From assembly GCA_022566265.1 (NCBI GenBank), contig JADFJG010000012.1, positions 1 to 46,821 on the forward strand: DNA of 46,821 nt, given 5' to 3'. The position numbers were made by a program, and so were the translations under genes. Below, piece by piece: positions 10,806 through 19,919 of the stretch. The stretch's first letter is position 1. Each line of letters opens with the position of its first letter. The notes beneath the pieces are model-generated. The model did not search any database. It was not told the DNA's origin and saw only the letters and a list, made by a program, of their open reading frames with translations. The DNA is from Pseudomonadota bacterium (GTDB taxonomy: Bacteria; Pseudomonadota; Alphaproteobacteria; SMXQ01).

Positions 10806-11264
10806 GTGGTGTTGTTCCTTTCCACCTTCATCAACAAAGTCGACCGTAAGGGCCGGGTATCGGTCCCTGCGCCGTTTCGCGCCGCCCTGGCGGGGCAGGT
10901 GTTCAACGGCATCGTCGCCTTTCGCTCCTACCGCCTACCCGCCATCGAGGGCAGTGGCATCGACCGCATGGAGCGGCTCAGCGACAGCATCGATGAGTTG
11001 GAGCTGTTTTCCGAGGCGCGCGACGACCTCGCCTCGACCATCTTCGCCGACGCCCACCAGCTTTCCTTCGATGGCGAGGGACGCATCATCCTGCCGCCGT
11101 TATTGGCCGAGCATGCCGGCATCACCGAGATCGCCGCCTTCGTCGGCCGCGGCGCGACCTTCCAGATCTGGGAGCCCGACGCCTTCACCACCCACCAGCA
11201 AGAGGCGCGGGCGCGGGCGCGGGCCAACGGCGCGACGCTGCGCCTCCGCCGCCCCGATGAATGA
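10806..11264 (+). CDS. mraZ: Transcriptional regulator MraZ
   Basis: A DNA-binding protein made of two SpoVT/AbrB-like halves, seen as FLSTFINKVDRKGRVSVPAPFR near the N-terminus and LSFDGEGRIILPPLLAEHAGI in the second half. MraZ forms rings and represses its own dcw operon. The ORF track begins at a GTG at 10755, but the family starts just before FLSTF, so a GTG at 10806 or 10809 (or TTG 10812) is more likely, giving about 150 residues; the exact choice is uncertain. The stop overlaps the rsmH start. Phased TGGG boxes lie in the promoter upstream. Confidence 0.9.
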   Translation: MVLFLSTFINKVDRKGRVSVPAPFRAALAGQVFNGIVAFRSYRLPAIEGSGIDRMERLSDSIDELELFSEARDDLASTIFADAHQLSFDGEGRIILPPLLAEHAGITEIAAFVGRGATFQIWEPDAFTTHQQEARARARANGATLRLRRPDE

Positions 11265-12318
11265 GCCCGGCAATGAGTGGATGAAGATGGACCCAGCCAG
11301 TCCCAAGCCGAGCGATAAGAGCGCCGCCGGCGCGCACCACACGCCGGTGCTGCTCGCCGAAGTCCTCGCCGCCCTGGCGCCGAAGGACGGCGAAATCTAC
11401 ATCGACGGCACCTTCGGCGCCGGCGGTTACGCCAAGGCGTTGCTCGAGGCCGCCGACTGCACGGTCTGGGGCCTCGACCGCGACCCCAAGGCTGTCGCGC
11501 TCGGCAACACGGTGGCGCGGCACTACGCCGGTCGCCTCGGCGTCGTCGCCGGGCGTTACGGCGACATGGAAGAGTTGTTGGCGCCGGTCGGCGTCGATGC
11601 GGTCGACGGTGTCGCCTTCGATCTCGGCGCCTCGTCGATGCAGCTGGACGACGCCGGGCGGGGTTTTTCCTTCCGCCACGACGGGCCGCTCAATATGCGC
11701 ATGGAGGCGACCGGGGCCACCGCCGCCGATGCCGTCAATTCCCTCGGCGAAGGCGAGCTTTCCGACATCATATATAACTACGGCGAAGATCGGGCGGCCC
11801 GGCGCATCGCCAAGGCGATCGTCAGGGCCCGGGACCGCGCGCCGATCGAGCGCACCGGCGCGCTCGCCGATATCGTCCGGGGCGCGCTGCGGGCGAAAGG
11901 GGCTGGCGGCGGCAAACGCCGGGGCGCCATCGATCCCGCGACCCGGACCTTTCAGGCCCTACGCATTTACGTCAACGATGAACTGAACGAGCTCGACCGC
12001 GGTCTTCTCGCCGCGGAAGCGATGCTCAGGCCCGGCGGCAGGCTTGCCGTCGTCGCCTTCCATTCCCTTGAGGACCGCAGGGTCAAGTCGTTTTTTTCGA
12101 TCCGCTGCGGCGCCTCGGCGCGGCCCTCGCGTCATACACCGTCCCTTTCCTCCCGGGGGACGTCGCGAGCGGCCGCGCCATCCTTTCATCTGCTGAACCG
12201 CCGGGTGATCAAGCCCGGGCCTGAGGAGATCGCCCGCAACCCCAGGGCCCGTTCGGCCCGTCTGCGCGCCGCGGTCAGGACCGAGGCCCCGCCGTGGCCG
12301 GCGAGCGCGGCCCAATGA
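11257..12318 (+). CDS. rsmH: 16S rRNA (cytosine-1402-N4)-methyltransferase RsmH (MraW)
   Basis: A 353-residue SAM methyltransferase that modifies C1402 in the ribosomal decoding centre. Visible family motifs: HTPVLLAEVL near the N-terminus, the SAM loop YIDGTFGAGGYAKALLE, GVAFDLGASSMQLD, FSFRHDGPLNMRM and VVAFHSLEDRRVK, with the ARSARLRA end. The ATG at 11257 overlaps the mraZ stop; ATGs at 11281 and 11287 are alternatives. The larger ORF from 10684 is only an open upstream extension antiphase to mraZ. The segment between VKSFF and FHLLNRR is serine- and arginine-rich and slightly atypical. Confidence 0.95.
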   Translation: MNEPGNEWMKMDPASPKPSDKSAAGAHHTPVLLAEVLAALAPKDGEIYIDGTFGAGGYAKALLEAADCTVWGLDRDPKAVALGNTVARHYAGRLGVVAGRYGDMEELLAPVGVDAVDGVAFDLGASSMQLDDAGRGFSFRHDGPLNMRMEATGATAADAVNSLGEGELSDIIYNYGEDRAARRIAKAIVRARDRAPIERTGALADIVRGALRAKGAGGGKRRGAIDPATRTFQALRIYVNDELNELDRGLLAAEAMLRPGGRLAVVAFHSLEDRRVKSFFSIRCGASARPSRHTPSLSSRGTSRAAAPSFHLLNRRVIKPGPEEIARNPRARSARLRAAVRTEAPPWPASAAQ

Positions 12319-12716
12319 GGGGACGTTCCACCTTCCTGTGGCTCACCTTGGCCATCATCGTCGGGTTCGGCCTGTTCCACGTCAAGTATCAGGTGCAGGA
12401 GCTCGAGGAAGAGCTTGCCCGGCTCAACGCCGCGATCCTGAAGGAGCAGCAGCAGATCCACGTCCTCCGCGCCGAGTGGAGCTATCTGAACACGCCCTCT
12501 CGTCTCGAGGAACTTGCCGCGCGCCACCTCGATCTCGGGCCGGTCCAGACGGCGCAGATCGGCTCCGTCTCCAGCCTTCCGTGGCGCCCGGCATTCCGTT
12601 CCCGCCCGGCGCCCGCCGGCGCCGGGATGAAGCCGGGATCGCCGGCCAAGGTGAGGCCACCCGGCCCGACCTTGCGCCCGAGGCCCGCCCTGGCACACAC
12701 CTCCGAGGCGGACTAA
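12315..12716 (+). CDS. ftsL: Cell division protein FtsL
   Basis: A small bitopic division protein: one membrane segment (FLWLTLAIIVGFGLFHV) followed by a coiled coil (VQELEEELARLNAAILKEQQ) and the LRAEWSYLNTPSRLEELA segment typical of FtsL. It links FtsQ/FtsB to FtsWI at the septum. The ATG at 12315 overlaps the rsmH stop in ATGA; an upstream GTG at 12294 is possible. With 133 residues it carries a proline- and alanine-rich tail of about 45 residues beyond the usual core. The stop is two bases before ftsI. Confidence 0.88.
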   Translation: MRGRSTFLWLTLAIIVGFGLFHVKYQVQELEEELARLNAAILKEQQQIHVLRAEWSYLNTPSRLEELAARHLDLGPVQTAQIGSVSSLPWRPAFRSRPAPAGAGMKPGSPAKVRPPGPTLRPRPALAHTSEAD

Positions 12717-12718
12717 AA

Positions 12719-14473
12719 ATGGCGGGAGGCGGGTACGGAGACGTGGCCAACTCCCTGCCCGGCGGCCGGGCGGGCGTCGGCGACCATGAGCACCGCATGC
12801 GCCTCGAGGGGGTGCGCAAGCAAGTCATCGAAACCGGCCGCAACCGGCTTTTGGTGATCGGCGCGCTGTTCGGATTCGGATTCCTCGTCATCGCCGGACG
12901 CCTGGCCGACGTCACCATCTTCAAACAAGGCAACGAACCGCGCCTCGCCCAAGCCGTTCCGGTATCGACCTGGAAGGCCGAACGGGCCGACATCGTCGAC
13001 CGCAACGGCGTCCTGTTGGCGACGTCCCTGGCGACCGCTTCGCTCTATGCCAACCCGCGCCACATTCTCGACGCCGGTGAAGCCGCCCGCCAATTGACCC
13101 GCCTGTTGCCGGAACTGAACCCGGCCGAGGTCAGGAGCAAGCTGACATCGAACCGCGGCTTCGTCTGGCTGCGCCGGCACCTTACGCCGAGGCAGCAATA
13201 TGCGGTCAACCGGCTCGGCATTCCCGGCCTCTATTTCCAGCGCGAGGAGCGCCAGGTCTATCCCCACGGGCGGTTGCTGTCCCACGTGCTGGGCTTCGTC
13301 GGCGTCGACAACCGCGGCCTTGCCGGCGTCGAGAAATCATTCGACGAGACCTTGCGCCAAAGTATCTCCGCGCTCCAGCTTTCGCTCGACGTGCGCTTGC
13401 AACACATCATGCGCCAGGAATTGGCGGCGGCGATGGCGACGTTCGGCGCCATCGGCGCCGCCGGGATCATGCTCGACGTCCGTTCGGGCGAGGTGCTGGC
13501 GATGGTGTCGCTGCCTGATTTCGACCCCAACAATCCGGCCGCCGGGCCGGTGGAGGACACCTTCAACCGCAATACCCATGGCGTCTACGAGATGGGCTCG
13601 ACCTTCAAGATCTTCACCACGGCGATGGCGCTGGACACCGGCACCGCGACGCTGAACAGCGGCTACGACGCCACCAAGCCGATTCGCATCTCCCGCTTCG
13701 TCATCACCGACTACAAGCCCAAGAAGCGGTGGCTGTCGGTACCGGAGATCTTCGTTTATTCGTCGAACATCGGCGCCGTGAAGATGGCGCTCGACGTCGG
13801 CACGGCGAACCAGAAAGCCTACCTCGCCAGGCTCGGCCTGTTGCGTCCGGCGGCCATCGAACTGCCCGAGGTCGGCGCTCCCATCGTCCCCTCGCCATGG
13901 GGCAAGGTCCATACCATGACCATCGCCTTCGGCCACGGCATCGCCGTCAGCCCGGTGCAGCTGGTCTCCGCGGTCGCCGCCATCGTCAACGGCGGCATCA
14001 TGCGTCCGGCGACTTTGATCCGGCGCGGTCCCGGCGAACGCGATCCGGGCGTGCGCGTCATTTCCGCCCGTACGTCCGAGCGCATGCGCCGGCTGCTGCG
14101 TCAGGTGGTGGTGCAAGGCACCGGGCGCAAGGCGGCGGTCAACGGTTATATGGTGGGCGGCAAGACCGGCACGTCGGAGAAGGTCGGCGCGCGCGGCTAC
14201 CGGCGAAAGGCGCTGTTGTCCTCCTTCGTCGGCGTCTTTCCCATGGACGATCCCCGCTACGTCGTCTTCGCCCTCCTCGATGAGCCCCGCGGCACGACGC
14301 AAACCTTCGGTTACGCCACCGGCGGCTGGGTCGCCGCGCCCATCGTCGGACGCACCATCGCGCGCGCGGCGCCGTTGCTGGGAGTCGCGCCGGTCGATGA
14401 AACGGCGCCCCAAATCCGCCGCAAAATGTACGTCAGGATCAATTCGCGAGATCCCAGAGTTGCGTCTTATTGA
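12719..14473 (+). CDS. ftsI: Peptidoglycan D,D-transpeptidase FtsI (PBP3)
   Basis: The septal class B penicillin-binding protein, 584 residues. A cytoplasmic N-terminus and membrane anchor (LLVIGALFGFGFLVIAGRL) precede the pedestal (RADIVDRNGVLLATSL) and the transpeptidase domain. Active-site motifs are present: STFK (in MGSTFKIF), SSN (in YSSNIGAV) and KTG (in GGKTGTSEK). It crosslinks septal peptidoglycan made by FtsW. The ATG at 12719 fits the family; the ORF track entry runs further upstream antiphase to ftsL. The last 14 bases overlap the proposed murE start. Confidence 0.96.
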   Translation: MAGGGYGDVANSLPGGRAGVGDHEHRMRLEGVRKQVIETGRNRLLVIGALFGFGFLVIAGRLADVTIFKQGNEPRLAQAVPVSTWKAERADIVDRNGVLLATSLATASLYANPRHILDAGEAARQLTRLLPELNPAEVRSKLTSNRGFVWLRRHLTPRQQYAVNRLGIPGLYFQREERQVYPHGRLLSHVLGFVGVDNRGLAGVEKSFDETLRQSISALQLSLDVRLQHIMRQELAAAMATFGAIGAAGIMLDVRSGEVLAMVSLPDFDPNNPAAGPVEDTFNRNTHGVYEMGSTFKIFTTAMALDTGTATLNSGYDATKPIRISRFVITDYKPKKRWLSVPEIFVYSSNIGAVKMALDVGTANQKAYLARLGLLRPAAIELPEVGAPIVPSPWGKVHTMTIAFGHGIAVSPVQLVSAVAAIVNGGIMRPATLIRRGPGERDPGVRVISARTSERMRRLLRQVVVQGTGRKAAVNGYMVGGKTGTSEKVGARGYRRKALLSSFVGVFPMDDPRYVVFALLDEPRGTTQTFGYATGGWVAAPIVGRTIARAAPLLGVAPVDETAPQIRRKMYVRINSRDPRVASY

Positions 14474-15965
14474 ACTGTTGAGCGGTGAGGCACCCGGGTT
14501 GGAATCGAACACGGCGGCAAGGGATGTGGAAATTCTCGGCCTGACCTCCGATTCCCGCGAGGTCCGGCCCGGCTATCTGTTCGCCGCGATCAAGGGAAGC
14601 CGCGCCGACGGCGGGGATTTCATTGGCGATGCCCTGGCCCGGGGCGCCGCCGCCGTCCTCGGCCCGCCGGGCACGCGCGTCCCCGAGTCCATGATCGAGC
14701 CAGGGTCGCGGCCGGTCCCGGTGATCGCCGATGACAATCCGCGCCGCCGGCTTGCCCTGATGGCGGCGCGTTTTTTCGGCCCCCAGCCCGCCACCATCGC
14801 GGCGGTGACCGGCACCAACGGCAAGACCTCGGTGGTCTCCTTCCTGCGCCAGATCTGGTCGCGCCTCGACCGAAGGGCGGCCAGCCTCGGCACCCTTGGC
14901 CTCGACGCGCCGGATATCGACGTCGCCGGCGTCACCGACCCGGGGGCGCTGACGACCCCCGATCCGGTGGCGCTGCACCACTGCCTCAACGATCTCAAGC
15001 AAAGCGGCGTCGATCACCTGGCGCTCGAGGCATCGAGCCACGGGTTGGATCAGTACCGGCTCGACGGCGTTCGGGTGACGGCGGCGGCCTTCACCAACAT
15101 CTCGCGCGATCATCTCGACTATCACGGCACCAAAGAGGCCTATCTCGCGGCCAAGGTCCGGCTGTTCGACACCATCCTGGCGCCGGATGGCGTCGCCGTG
15201 CTCAACGCCGACGTCCCGGAATTCGGGCCGCTCAAGGAACGCTGCGAGGCGCGCGGGCAGCGCGTCATCGGTTTCGGGCGGAACGGCGAAGACGTGAAGG
15301 TGATCGGGCTCGATCCTCTCGCCGACGGACTGAAGCTCGACCTCGAGATCGCCGGCGGGCGATTCGCCGTAAGGCTCGGGTTGGTCGGCGACTTCCAGGC
15401 GATGAACGCGGTTTGCGCCCTCGCCCTCGCCATCGCCACCGGCGAGGACGCCGAGGCGTCGGTTAGCGCGCTTGCCGAGCTTGAAGGGGCGCCCGGACGC
15501 ATGGAGCTTGCCGCGCGCCACCCCAACGGCGCCGCCATATACGTCGATTACGCCCATACCCCGGACGCCCTGGCCCAGGTCCTCGGCGCGCTCAGGCCCC
15601 ATCTCACGGGTAGGCTTGGCGTCGTCTTCGGCTGCGGCGGCGACCGCGACCCGGGCAAGCGCCCGGAAATGGGAAGGATCGCCACCGAGCTCGCCGATCT
15701 CGTCGTCATCACCGACGACAACCCCCGCGGCGAGGACGCCGCCCATATCCGCCGCCAGATCCTCGACGCCGCGCCCGGCGCGCGCGAGATCGGCGACCGC
15801 GCCCGGGCCATCAATGAGACCATCGCCATCCTCGAGCCGGACGATATCTTGGTGGTGGCGGGCAAGGGTCACGAGACGGGCCAGATCGTCGGCGGCGAGA
15901 TCATTCCCTTCGACGACCGCGATCAGGTGCGACGCGCGGTCGCCGGCATCGGAGGCGCGTCATGA
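14460..15965 (+). CDS. murE: UDP-MurNAc-L-Ala-D-Glu:meso-diaminopimelate ligase
   Basis: A Mur ligase of about 501 residues that adds the third stem amino acid. Motifs: GLTSDSREVRPGYLFAA (UMP-binding N-domain), GTNGKTS (P-loop), YVDYAHTPDAL and the ITDDNPRGED segment. The DNPR tetrad is the known determinant for meso-diaminopimelate over lysine, which fits a Gram-negative wall. The ORF track opens upstream inside ftsI. No ATG fits, and the best start by homology is TTG at 14460 (reading MRLIELLSGE), overlapping the ftsI stop. The stop overlaps murF by four bases. Confidence 0.94.
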   Translation: MRLIELLSGEAPGLESNTAARDVEILGLTSDSREVRPGYLFAAIKGSRADGGDFIGDALARGAAAVLGPPGTRVPESMIEPGSRPVPVIADDNPRRRLALMAARFFGPQPATIAAVTGTNGKTSVVSFLRQIWSRLDRRAASLGTLGLDAPDIDVAGVTDPGALTTPDPVALHHCLNDLKQSGVDHLALEASSHGLDQYRLDGVRVTAAAFTNISRDHLDYHGTKEAYLAAKVRLFDTILAPDGVAVLNADVPEFGPLKERCEARGQRVIGFGRNGEDVKVIGLDPLADGLKLDLEIAGGRFAVRLGLVGDFQAMNAVCALALAIATGEDAEASVSALAELEGAPGRMELAARHPNGAAIYVDYAHTPDALAQVLGALRPHLTGRLGVVFGCGGDRDPGKRPEMGRIATELADLVVITDDNPRGEDAAHIRRQILDAAPGAREIGDRARAINETIAILEPDDILVVAGKGHETGQIVGGEIIPFDDRDQVRRAVAGIGGAS

Positions 15966-17395
15966 TGGCGGCGCCGGCACCCGCCTTGTGGACCTCCGCC
16001 GAGGCCGACGCCGCGACCGGCGGTTACAGCACCGGCGCCTGGCAGGCCCAGGGCGTCTCCATCGACAGCCGCACGCTTCATCCCGGCGATCTCTTCATCG
16101 TCGTCAAGGGCCCCAAATACGATGCCCACGAGTTCGTCGCCAGGGCGATCGAGGGCGGCGCGGCGTCGGCGATGGTGAGCCGCATCCCCCAGGGCCTGCC
16201 CCAGAACACGCCGCTGTTGATCGTCAACGACACCATGAAGGGGCTCAACGATCTCGCCCGCGCCGCCCGCGCGCGCACCTCGGCCCACGTCATCGCGATC
16301 ACCGGAAGCGTCGGCAAGACCAGCACCAAGGAAGCCCTCAAGGCGGTGCTCGCGCCCCAGGGCGTCACCGCCGCCAGCGAGGGCAGCTACAACAACCGGT
16401 GGGGCGTGCCGCTGTCGCTCGCCCGTATGCCCAAGGACGCCGACTTCGGCGTCTTGGAGATCGGCATGAACCATCCCGGCGAGATCACGCCGCTGAGCAA
16501 GCTCGCCCGCCCCGACACCGCCCTCATCACCACCATACAAGGCGTGCACACGGCCTATTTCGGCTCGCTCTCGGAGATCGCCGCCGCCAAGGCGGAGATC
16601 TTCCGCGGCATGGACGGCGGCACCGCCATTCTGTATCGCGACAACGCGCATTTCGACGCCCTCGCCGGCGCCGCGAAATCCGAGGGTATCGGACGCATCA
16701 TCGGTTTCGGCGCCGGCGAAGCCTGCGAAGCACGCCTGATGAACTATCGGATCGAGCGCGACGGCAGCCGGGTCGAAGCCAAGATTTCCGGCCGCCGCCT
16801 TTCCTACCGGCTCGGCGCGCCGGGACGCCACTGGGCGATGAACAGCCTGGCGGTGCTTTCCGCCGTCGAGGCGGCGGGTGGCGATGTCGAGGCCGCGGCC
16901 AAGGCGCTCAAGGCGGTGAAAGCCCCCAAGGGGCGCGGCGACCAGCACCGGGTGCTCCTCCCCGGCGGCGCCTTCACCTTGGTTGATGAGAGTTACAACG
17001 CATCGCCCGCGTCCATGGCCGCCGCCTTCGAGGTCCTGGCCGCGGCCGAGACCGATGCCGGCGGACGCCGCATCGCGGTTCTCGGCGACATGCTCGAGCT
17101 CGGCCCGGACTCGGCGAAGATCCACGCCGCCCTGGCCAAGGATCTCATCGAGTTGGGGATCGACCTGGTGTGCACCGCGGGCAAGGACATGGTGCATCTC
17201 CAAGACGCCCTGCCGCGCAAGATGCGGGGCGGGCACGCCTCCAAGGCGGAAGAGTTGGCGCCCCTGGTCGGCAATCTGGTCAGGCCGGGCGACGTGGTCA
17301 CGGTCAAGGGGTCGCGGGCGAGCCGCATGAGCTTCATCGCCGAGGGGCTGCTTGGCGGCCGCGCGACCCCCAAAATCGCCGCCAACGACAACTGA
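15962..17395 (+). CDS. murF: UDP-MurNAc-tripeptide:D-Ala-D-Ala ligase MurF
   Basis: A 477-residue Mur ligase adding D-Ala-D-Ala to complete the pentapeptide in the cytosol. It shows the N-terminal SIDSRTLHPGDLFIV segment, the ATP loop TGSVGKTSTKE, the SEGSYNNRWGVPLSL motif and the DESYNASPASM motif specific to MurF, followed by the C-domain GDMLELG. ATGA overlap with murE suggests translational coupling. The N-terminus has a short extra stretch (MMAAPAPALWTSAEA). It ends 15 bases before mraY. Confidence 0.96.
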   Translation: MMAAPAPALWTSAEADAATGGYSTGAWQAQGVSIDSRTLHPGDLFIVVKGPKYDAHEFVARAIEGGAASAMVSRIPQGLPQNTPLLIVNDTMKGLNDLARAARARTSAHVIAITGSVGKTSTKEALKAVLAPQGVTAASEGSYNNRWGVPLSLARMPKDADFGVLEIGMNHPGEITPLSKLARPDTALITTIQGVHTAYFGSLSEIAAAKAEIFRGMDGGTAILYRDNAHFDALAGAAKSEGIGRIIGFGAGEACEARLMNYRIERDGSRVEAKISGRRLSYRLGAPGRHWAMNSLAVLSAVEAAGGDVEAAAKALKAVKAPKGRGDQHRVLLPGGAFTLVDESYNASPASMAAAFEVLAAAETDAGGRRIAVLGDMLELGPDSAKIHAALAKDLIELGIDLVCTAGKDMVHLQDALPRKMRGGHASKAEELAPLVGNLVRPGDVVTVKGSRASRMSFIAEGLLGGRATPKIAANDN

Positions 17396-17410
17396 GGAGG
17401 TCATACCGGG

Positions 17411-18499
17411 ATGCTGTTTCACCTCCTCTTTCCCCTGTCCGATCAGATCGGCGTCTTCAACCTGTTCCGCTACATCACCTTCAGGACCGGCGGCGCGATC
17501 GTCACCGCGCTGATCGTCAGCTTCATCGTCGGACCGGTCGTGATCAAATGGCTGCGCAAGCATCAACAGAATGGCCAGCCGATCCGCGCGGATGGGCCGG
17601 AGGAACACCTGCTGACCAAGCAGGGCACCCCCACCATGGGCGGCGTCATCATCCTCCTCGGCCTCGCCATCGGCACCCTTCTGTGGTCCGATCTCACGAA
17701 CGGCTATGTCTGGGCGGTGTTGATCGTGACCCTCGGTTTCGGCGCCATCGGCGCCGTCGACGACTATCTGAAACTGGTCCGCCAGAGCCACCACGGCCTG
17801 CCCGCCAGGTTCAAGATCATCTCCCAGATCCTGGTCGCCGCGATCGCCACCCTGTGGATCATGGCGATCACCCGCGAGCCTTTGTCCACCAGCCTCGCCG
17901 TACCTTTCTTCAAGAACGTGCTGATCGACCTCGGTTGGGGGTTCCTGCCCTTCGCCATACTGGTGATGGTGGGGGCGTCGAACGCGGTCAATCTCACCGA
18001 CGGCCTCGACGGGCTCGCCATCGGTCCGGTGATGATCGCTGCCGGGTGCTTCGTCCTCATCTCCTATCTCACCGGCAACGTCGTCTTCGCCAATTATCTG
18101 CAGATTCAACTGGTGCCGGGCGCCGGCGAACTCGCCATCTTCTGCGGCGCGCTGGTCGGCGCGGGGTTGGGGTTCCTCTGGTACAACGCCCCGCCCGCCA
18201 TGGTGTTCATGGGCGACACCGGCTCGCTCTCGGTCGGCGGCGCCTTGGGCGCGATCAGCGTCATCACCAAACACGAACTGGTGCTCGTCATCATCGGCGG
18301 GCTGTTCGTGCTGGAGACCGTCTCGGTGATCGTCCAGGTCGTCTCCTTCAAGCTCACCGGCAAGCGTGTCTTCCGCATGGCGCCCTTGCACCATCACTTC
18401 GAGAAGAAGGGCTGGGCCGAACCGACCATCGTCATCCGCTTCTGGATCATCGCGTCGATACTGGCGCTCGCCGGGCTGGCGACCCTGAAGCTGAGGTAA
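17411..18499 (+). CDS. mraY: Phospho-N-acetylmuramoyl-pentapeptide transferase MraY
   Basis: A 362-residue integral membrane enzyme that transfers phospho-MurNAc-pentapeptide to undecaprenyl phosphate, making lipid I. About ten hydrophobic segments alternate with cytosolic loops carrying [11 protein letters not shown], the Mg-binding [32 protein letters not shown] and the histidine motif [12 protein letters not shown]. Length and motifs match the family closely. GAGGAGG lies just upstream of the ATG. It is co-directional and tightly spaced with murF and murD. Confidence 0.97.
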   Translation: MLFHLLFPLSDQIGVFNLFRYITFRTGGAIVTALIVSFIVGPVVIKWLRKHQQNGQPIRADGPEEHLLTKQGTPTMGGVIILLGLAIGTLLWSDLTNGYVWAVLIVTLGFGAIGAVDDYLKLVRQSHHGLPARFKIISQILVAAIATLWIMAITREPLSTSLAVPFFKNVLIDLGWGFLPFAILVMVGASNAVNLTDGLDGLAIGPVMIAAGCFVLISYLTGNVVFANYLQIQLVPGAGELAIFCGALVGAGLGFLWYNAPPAMVFMGDTGSLSVGGALGAISVITKHELVLVIIGGLFVLETVSVIVQVVSFKLTGKRVFRMAPLHHHFEKKGWAEPTIVIRFWIIASILALAGLATLKLR

Positions 18500-18515
18500 G
18501 GAGCGAGAGGCCGCC

Positions 18516-19919
18516 ATGATTCCCTTACCTAGCGCGTCGGGCTCGAAGATCGCCGTGCTCGGCCTCGGCCACTCGGGATTTGCCGCGGCGCGGGCGCTGG
18601 TCGCCAGCGGCGCCCGTGTGCTGGCGTGGGACGACGACGGGGACAAGCGCCAAGCGGCGGTGGCGGCCGAGGTGCCGATCGCCGATCTCTACGAAACCGA
18701 TCTCTCCGCCGTCGCGACCCTCGTGCTCAGTCCCGGGATTCCCCACACCCATCCGAAACCCCATCCGGTCGCGGCGAAGGCGCGCGCCGGCGGGCTCGAG
18801 ATCATCTGCGACATCGAGCTCATGGCGCGGGCCGAGACCGGCGCCCGGTTCATCGGCGTCACCGGCACCAACGGCAAGTCCACGGTCACGGCGCTGATCG
18901 GCCACATCTTCGAAGCCGCCGGCAAGAAGGCGGCGATCGGCGGCAATTTCGGGCCGCCGGTGCTGGCGCTCGATCCGCTCGGCGCCTCGGGCACCTATAT
19001 CCTCGAACTCTCGTCGTATCAACTCGAGCTCATCGTCTCGGACATGTTCGACATCACGGTGTTGATCAACATCTCGCCCGACCACATCGACCGTCACGGC
19101 ACCATGGATGGTTACGTCGCCGCCAAGCGCCGGGTCTTCGACCGCGGCCACGCCAACGCCATCGCCGTCATCGGCGTCGACGACGAGCACTGCCGGAAGA
19201 TCCGCGCCCTCCTCGAAGCCCGGGACGATCGCAGGATCATCCCGATCTCGGCCGACGGTCCGGTGGCCGGCGGGGTCTATGTGCTTGACGGCGAACTCTA
19301 TGACGACACCGAGGGGCGGGACGCGCGCATCGGGACGCTAACCACCGCCAAGGCGCTTCCCGGCGCCCACAATTGGCAGAACGCGGCCTGCGCTTTCGCC
19401 GTCGCCCGCGCCGTGGGAATCGGCACCGACCTCATCGCCGCCGCGCTTTCGAGCTTCCCCGGCCTGCCCCACCGCCAGGAGCTGGTCGGCACCGTCGATG
19501 GCGTCCGTTACGTCAACGACAGCAAGGCGACCAACGCCGCGGCCGCGGCCAAGGCGCTGGCGTGCTATCGGGACATCTATTGGATCGCCGGCGGCGAGCC
19601 CAAGGAAGGCGGCATCGCGTCGCTCGAGCCGCTTTTCCCCAGCATCGTCCATGCCTTCCTCATCGGCGAGGCGGCGGAGTCCTTCGCCCGATGCTTGGAC
19701 GGCAAGGTCGCCTACACCATCGCCGGCGAGCTGGAAACCGCCCTCGACGGCGCCCGCCGGCTGGCCGCCAGCGAGGCCCGCGCCGACGCCGTCGTGCTGC
19801 TTTCCCCGGCCGCGGCGTCGTTCGACCAGTTCGCCAATTTCGGAGCCAGGGGCGACGCCTTCCGCCGCCTGGTGCTGGCGTTTTCCGGTGAGCCCGGGGC
19901 AACGGAGCGGCGCCAATGA
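18516..19919 (+). CDS. murD: UDP-MurNAc-L-alanine:D-glutamate ligase MurD
   Basis: A 467-residue cytosolic Mur ligase adding D-glutamate. The N-domain has AVLGLGHSGFAAARAL, followed by LVLSPGIP, the ATP loop GVTGTNGKSTVTALIG, the GNFGPPVL and LELSSYQLE segments and the C-domain YVNDSKATNAAAAAKAL, all typical of MurD. The C-terminal LLSPAAASFDQFANFGARGDAF is the usual conserved end. It starts 17 bases after mraY and overlaps ftsW by four bases (ATGA). Confidence 0.96.
   Translation: MIPLPSASGSKIAVLGLGHSGFAAARALVASGARVLAWDDDGDKRQAAVAAEVPIADLYETDLSAVATLVLSPGIPHTHPKPHPVAAKARAGGLEIICDIELMARAETGARFIGVTGTNGKSTVTALIGHIFEAAGKKAAIGGNFGPPVLALDPLGASGTYILELSSYQLELIVSDMFDITVLINISPDHIDRHGTMDGYVAAKRRVFDRGHANAIAVIGVDDEHCRKIRALLEARDDRRIIPISADGPVAGGVYVLDGELYDDTEGRDARIGTLTTAKALPGAHNWQNAACAFAVARAVGIGTDLIAAALSSFPGLPHRQELVGTVDGVRYVNDSKATNAAAAAKALACYRDIYWIAGGEPKEGGIASLEPLFPSIVHAFLIGEAAESFARCLDGKVAYTIAGELETALDGARRLAASEARADAVVLLSPAAASFDQFANFGARGDAFRRLVLAFSGEPGATERRQ

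Noticed and set aside
10684-12318. A 544-residue ORF beginning upstream of mraZ
   Set aside because: Only the part from 11257 is RsmH; the first 190 residues are out of frame with mraZ and look like shadow sequence.
15923-18646. A 907-residue minus-strand ORF opposite murF and mraY
   Set aside because: Shadow ORF in GC-rich DNA, biased composition and no motifs; the plus-strand genes carry all family signatures.
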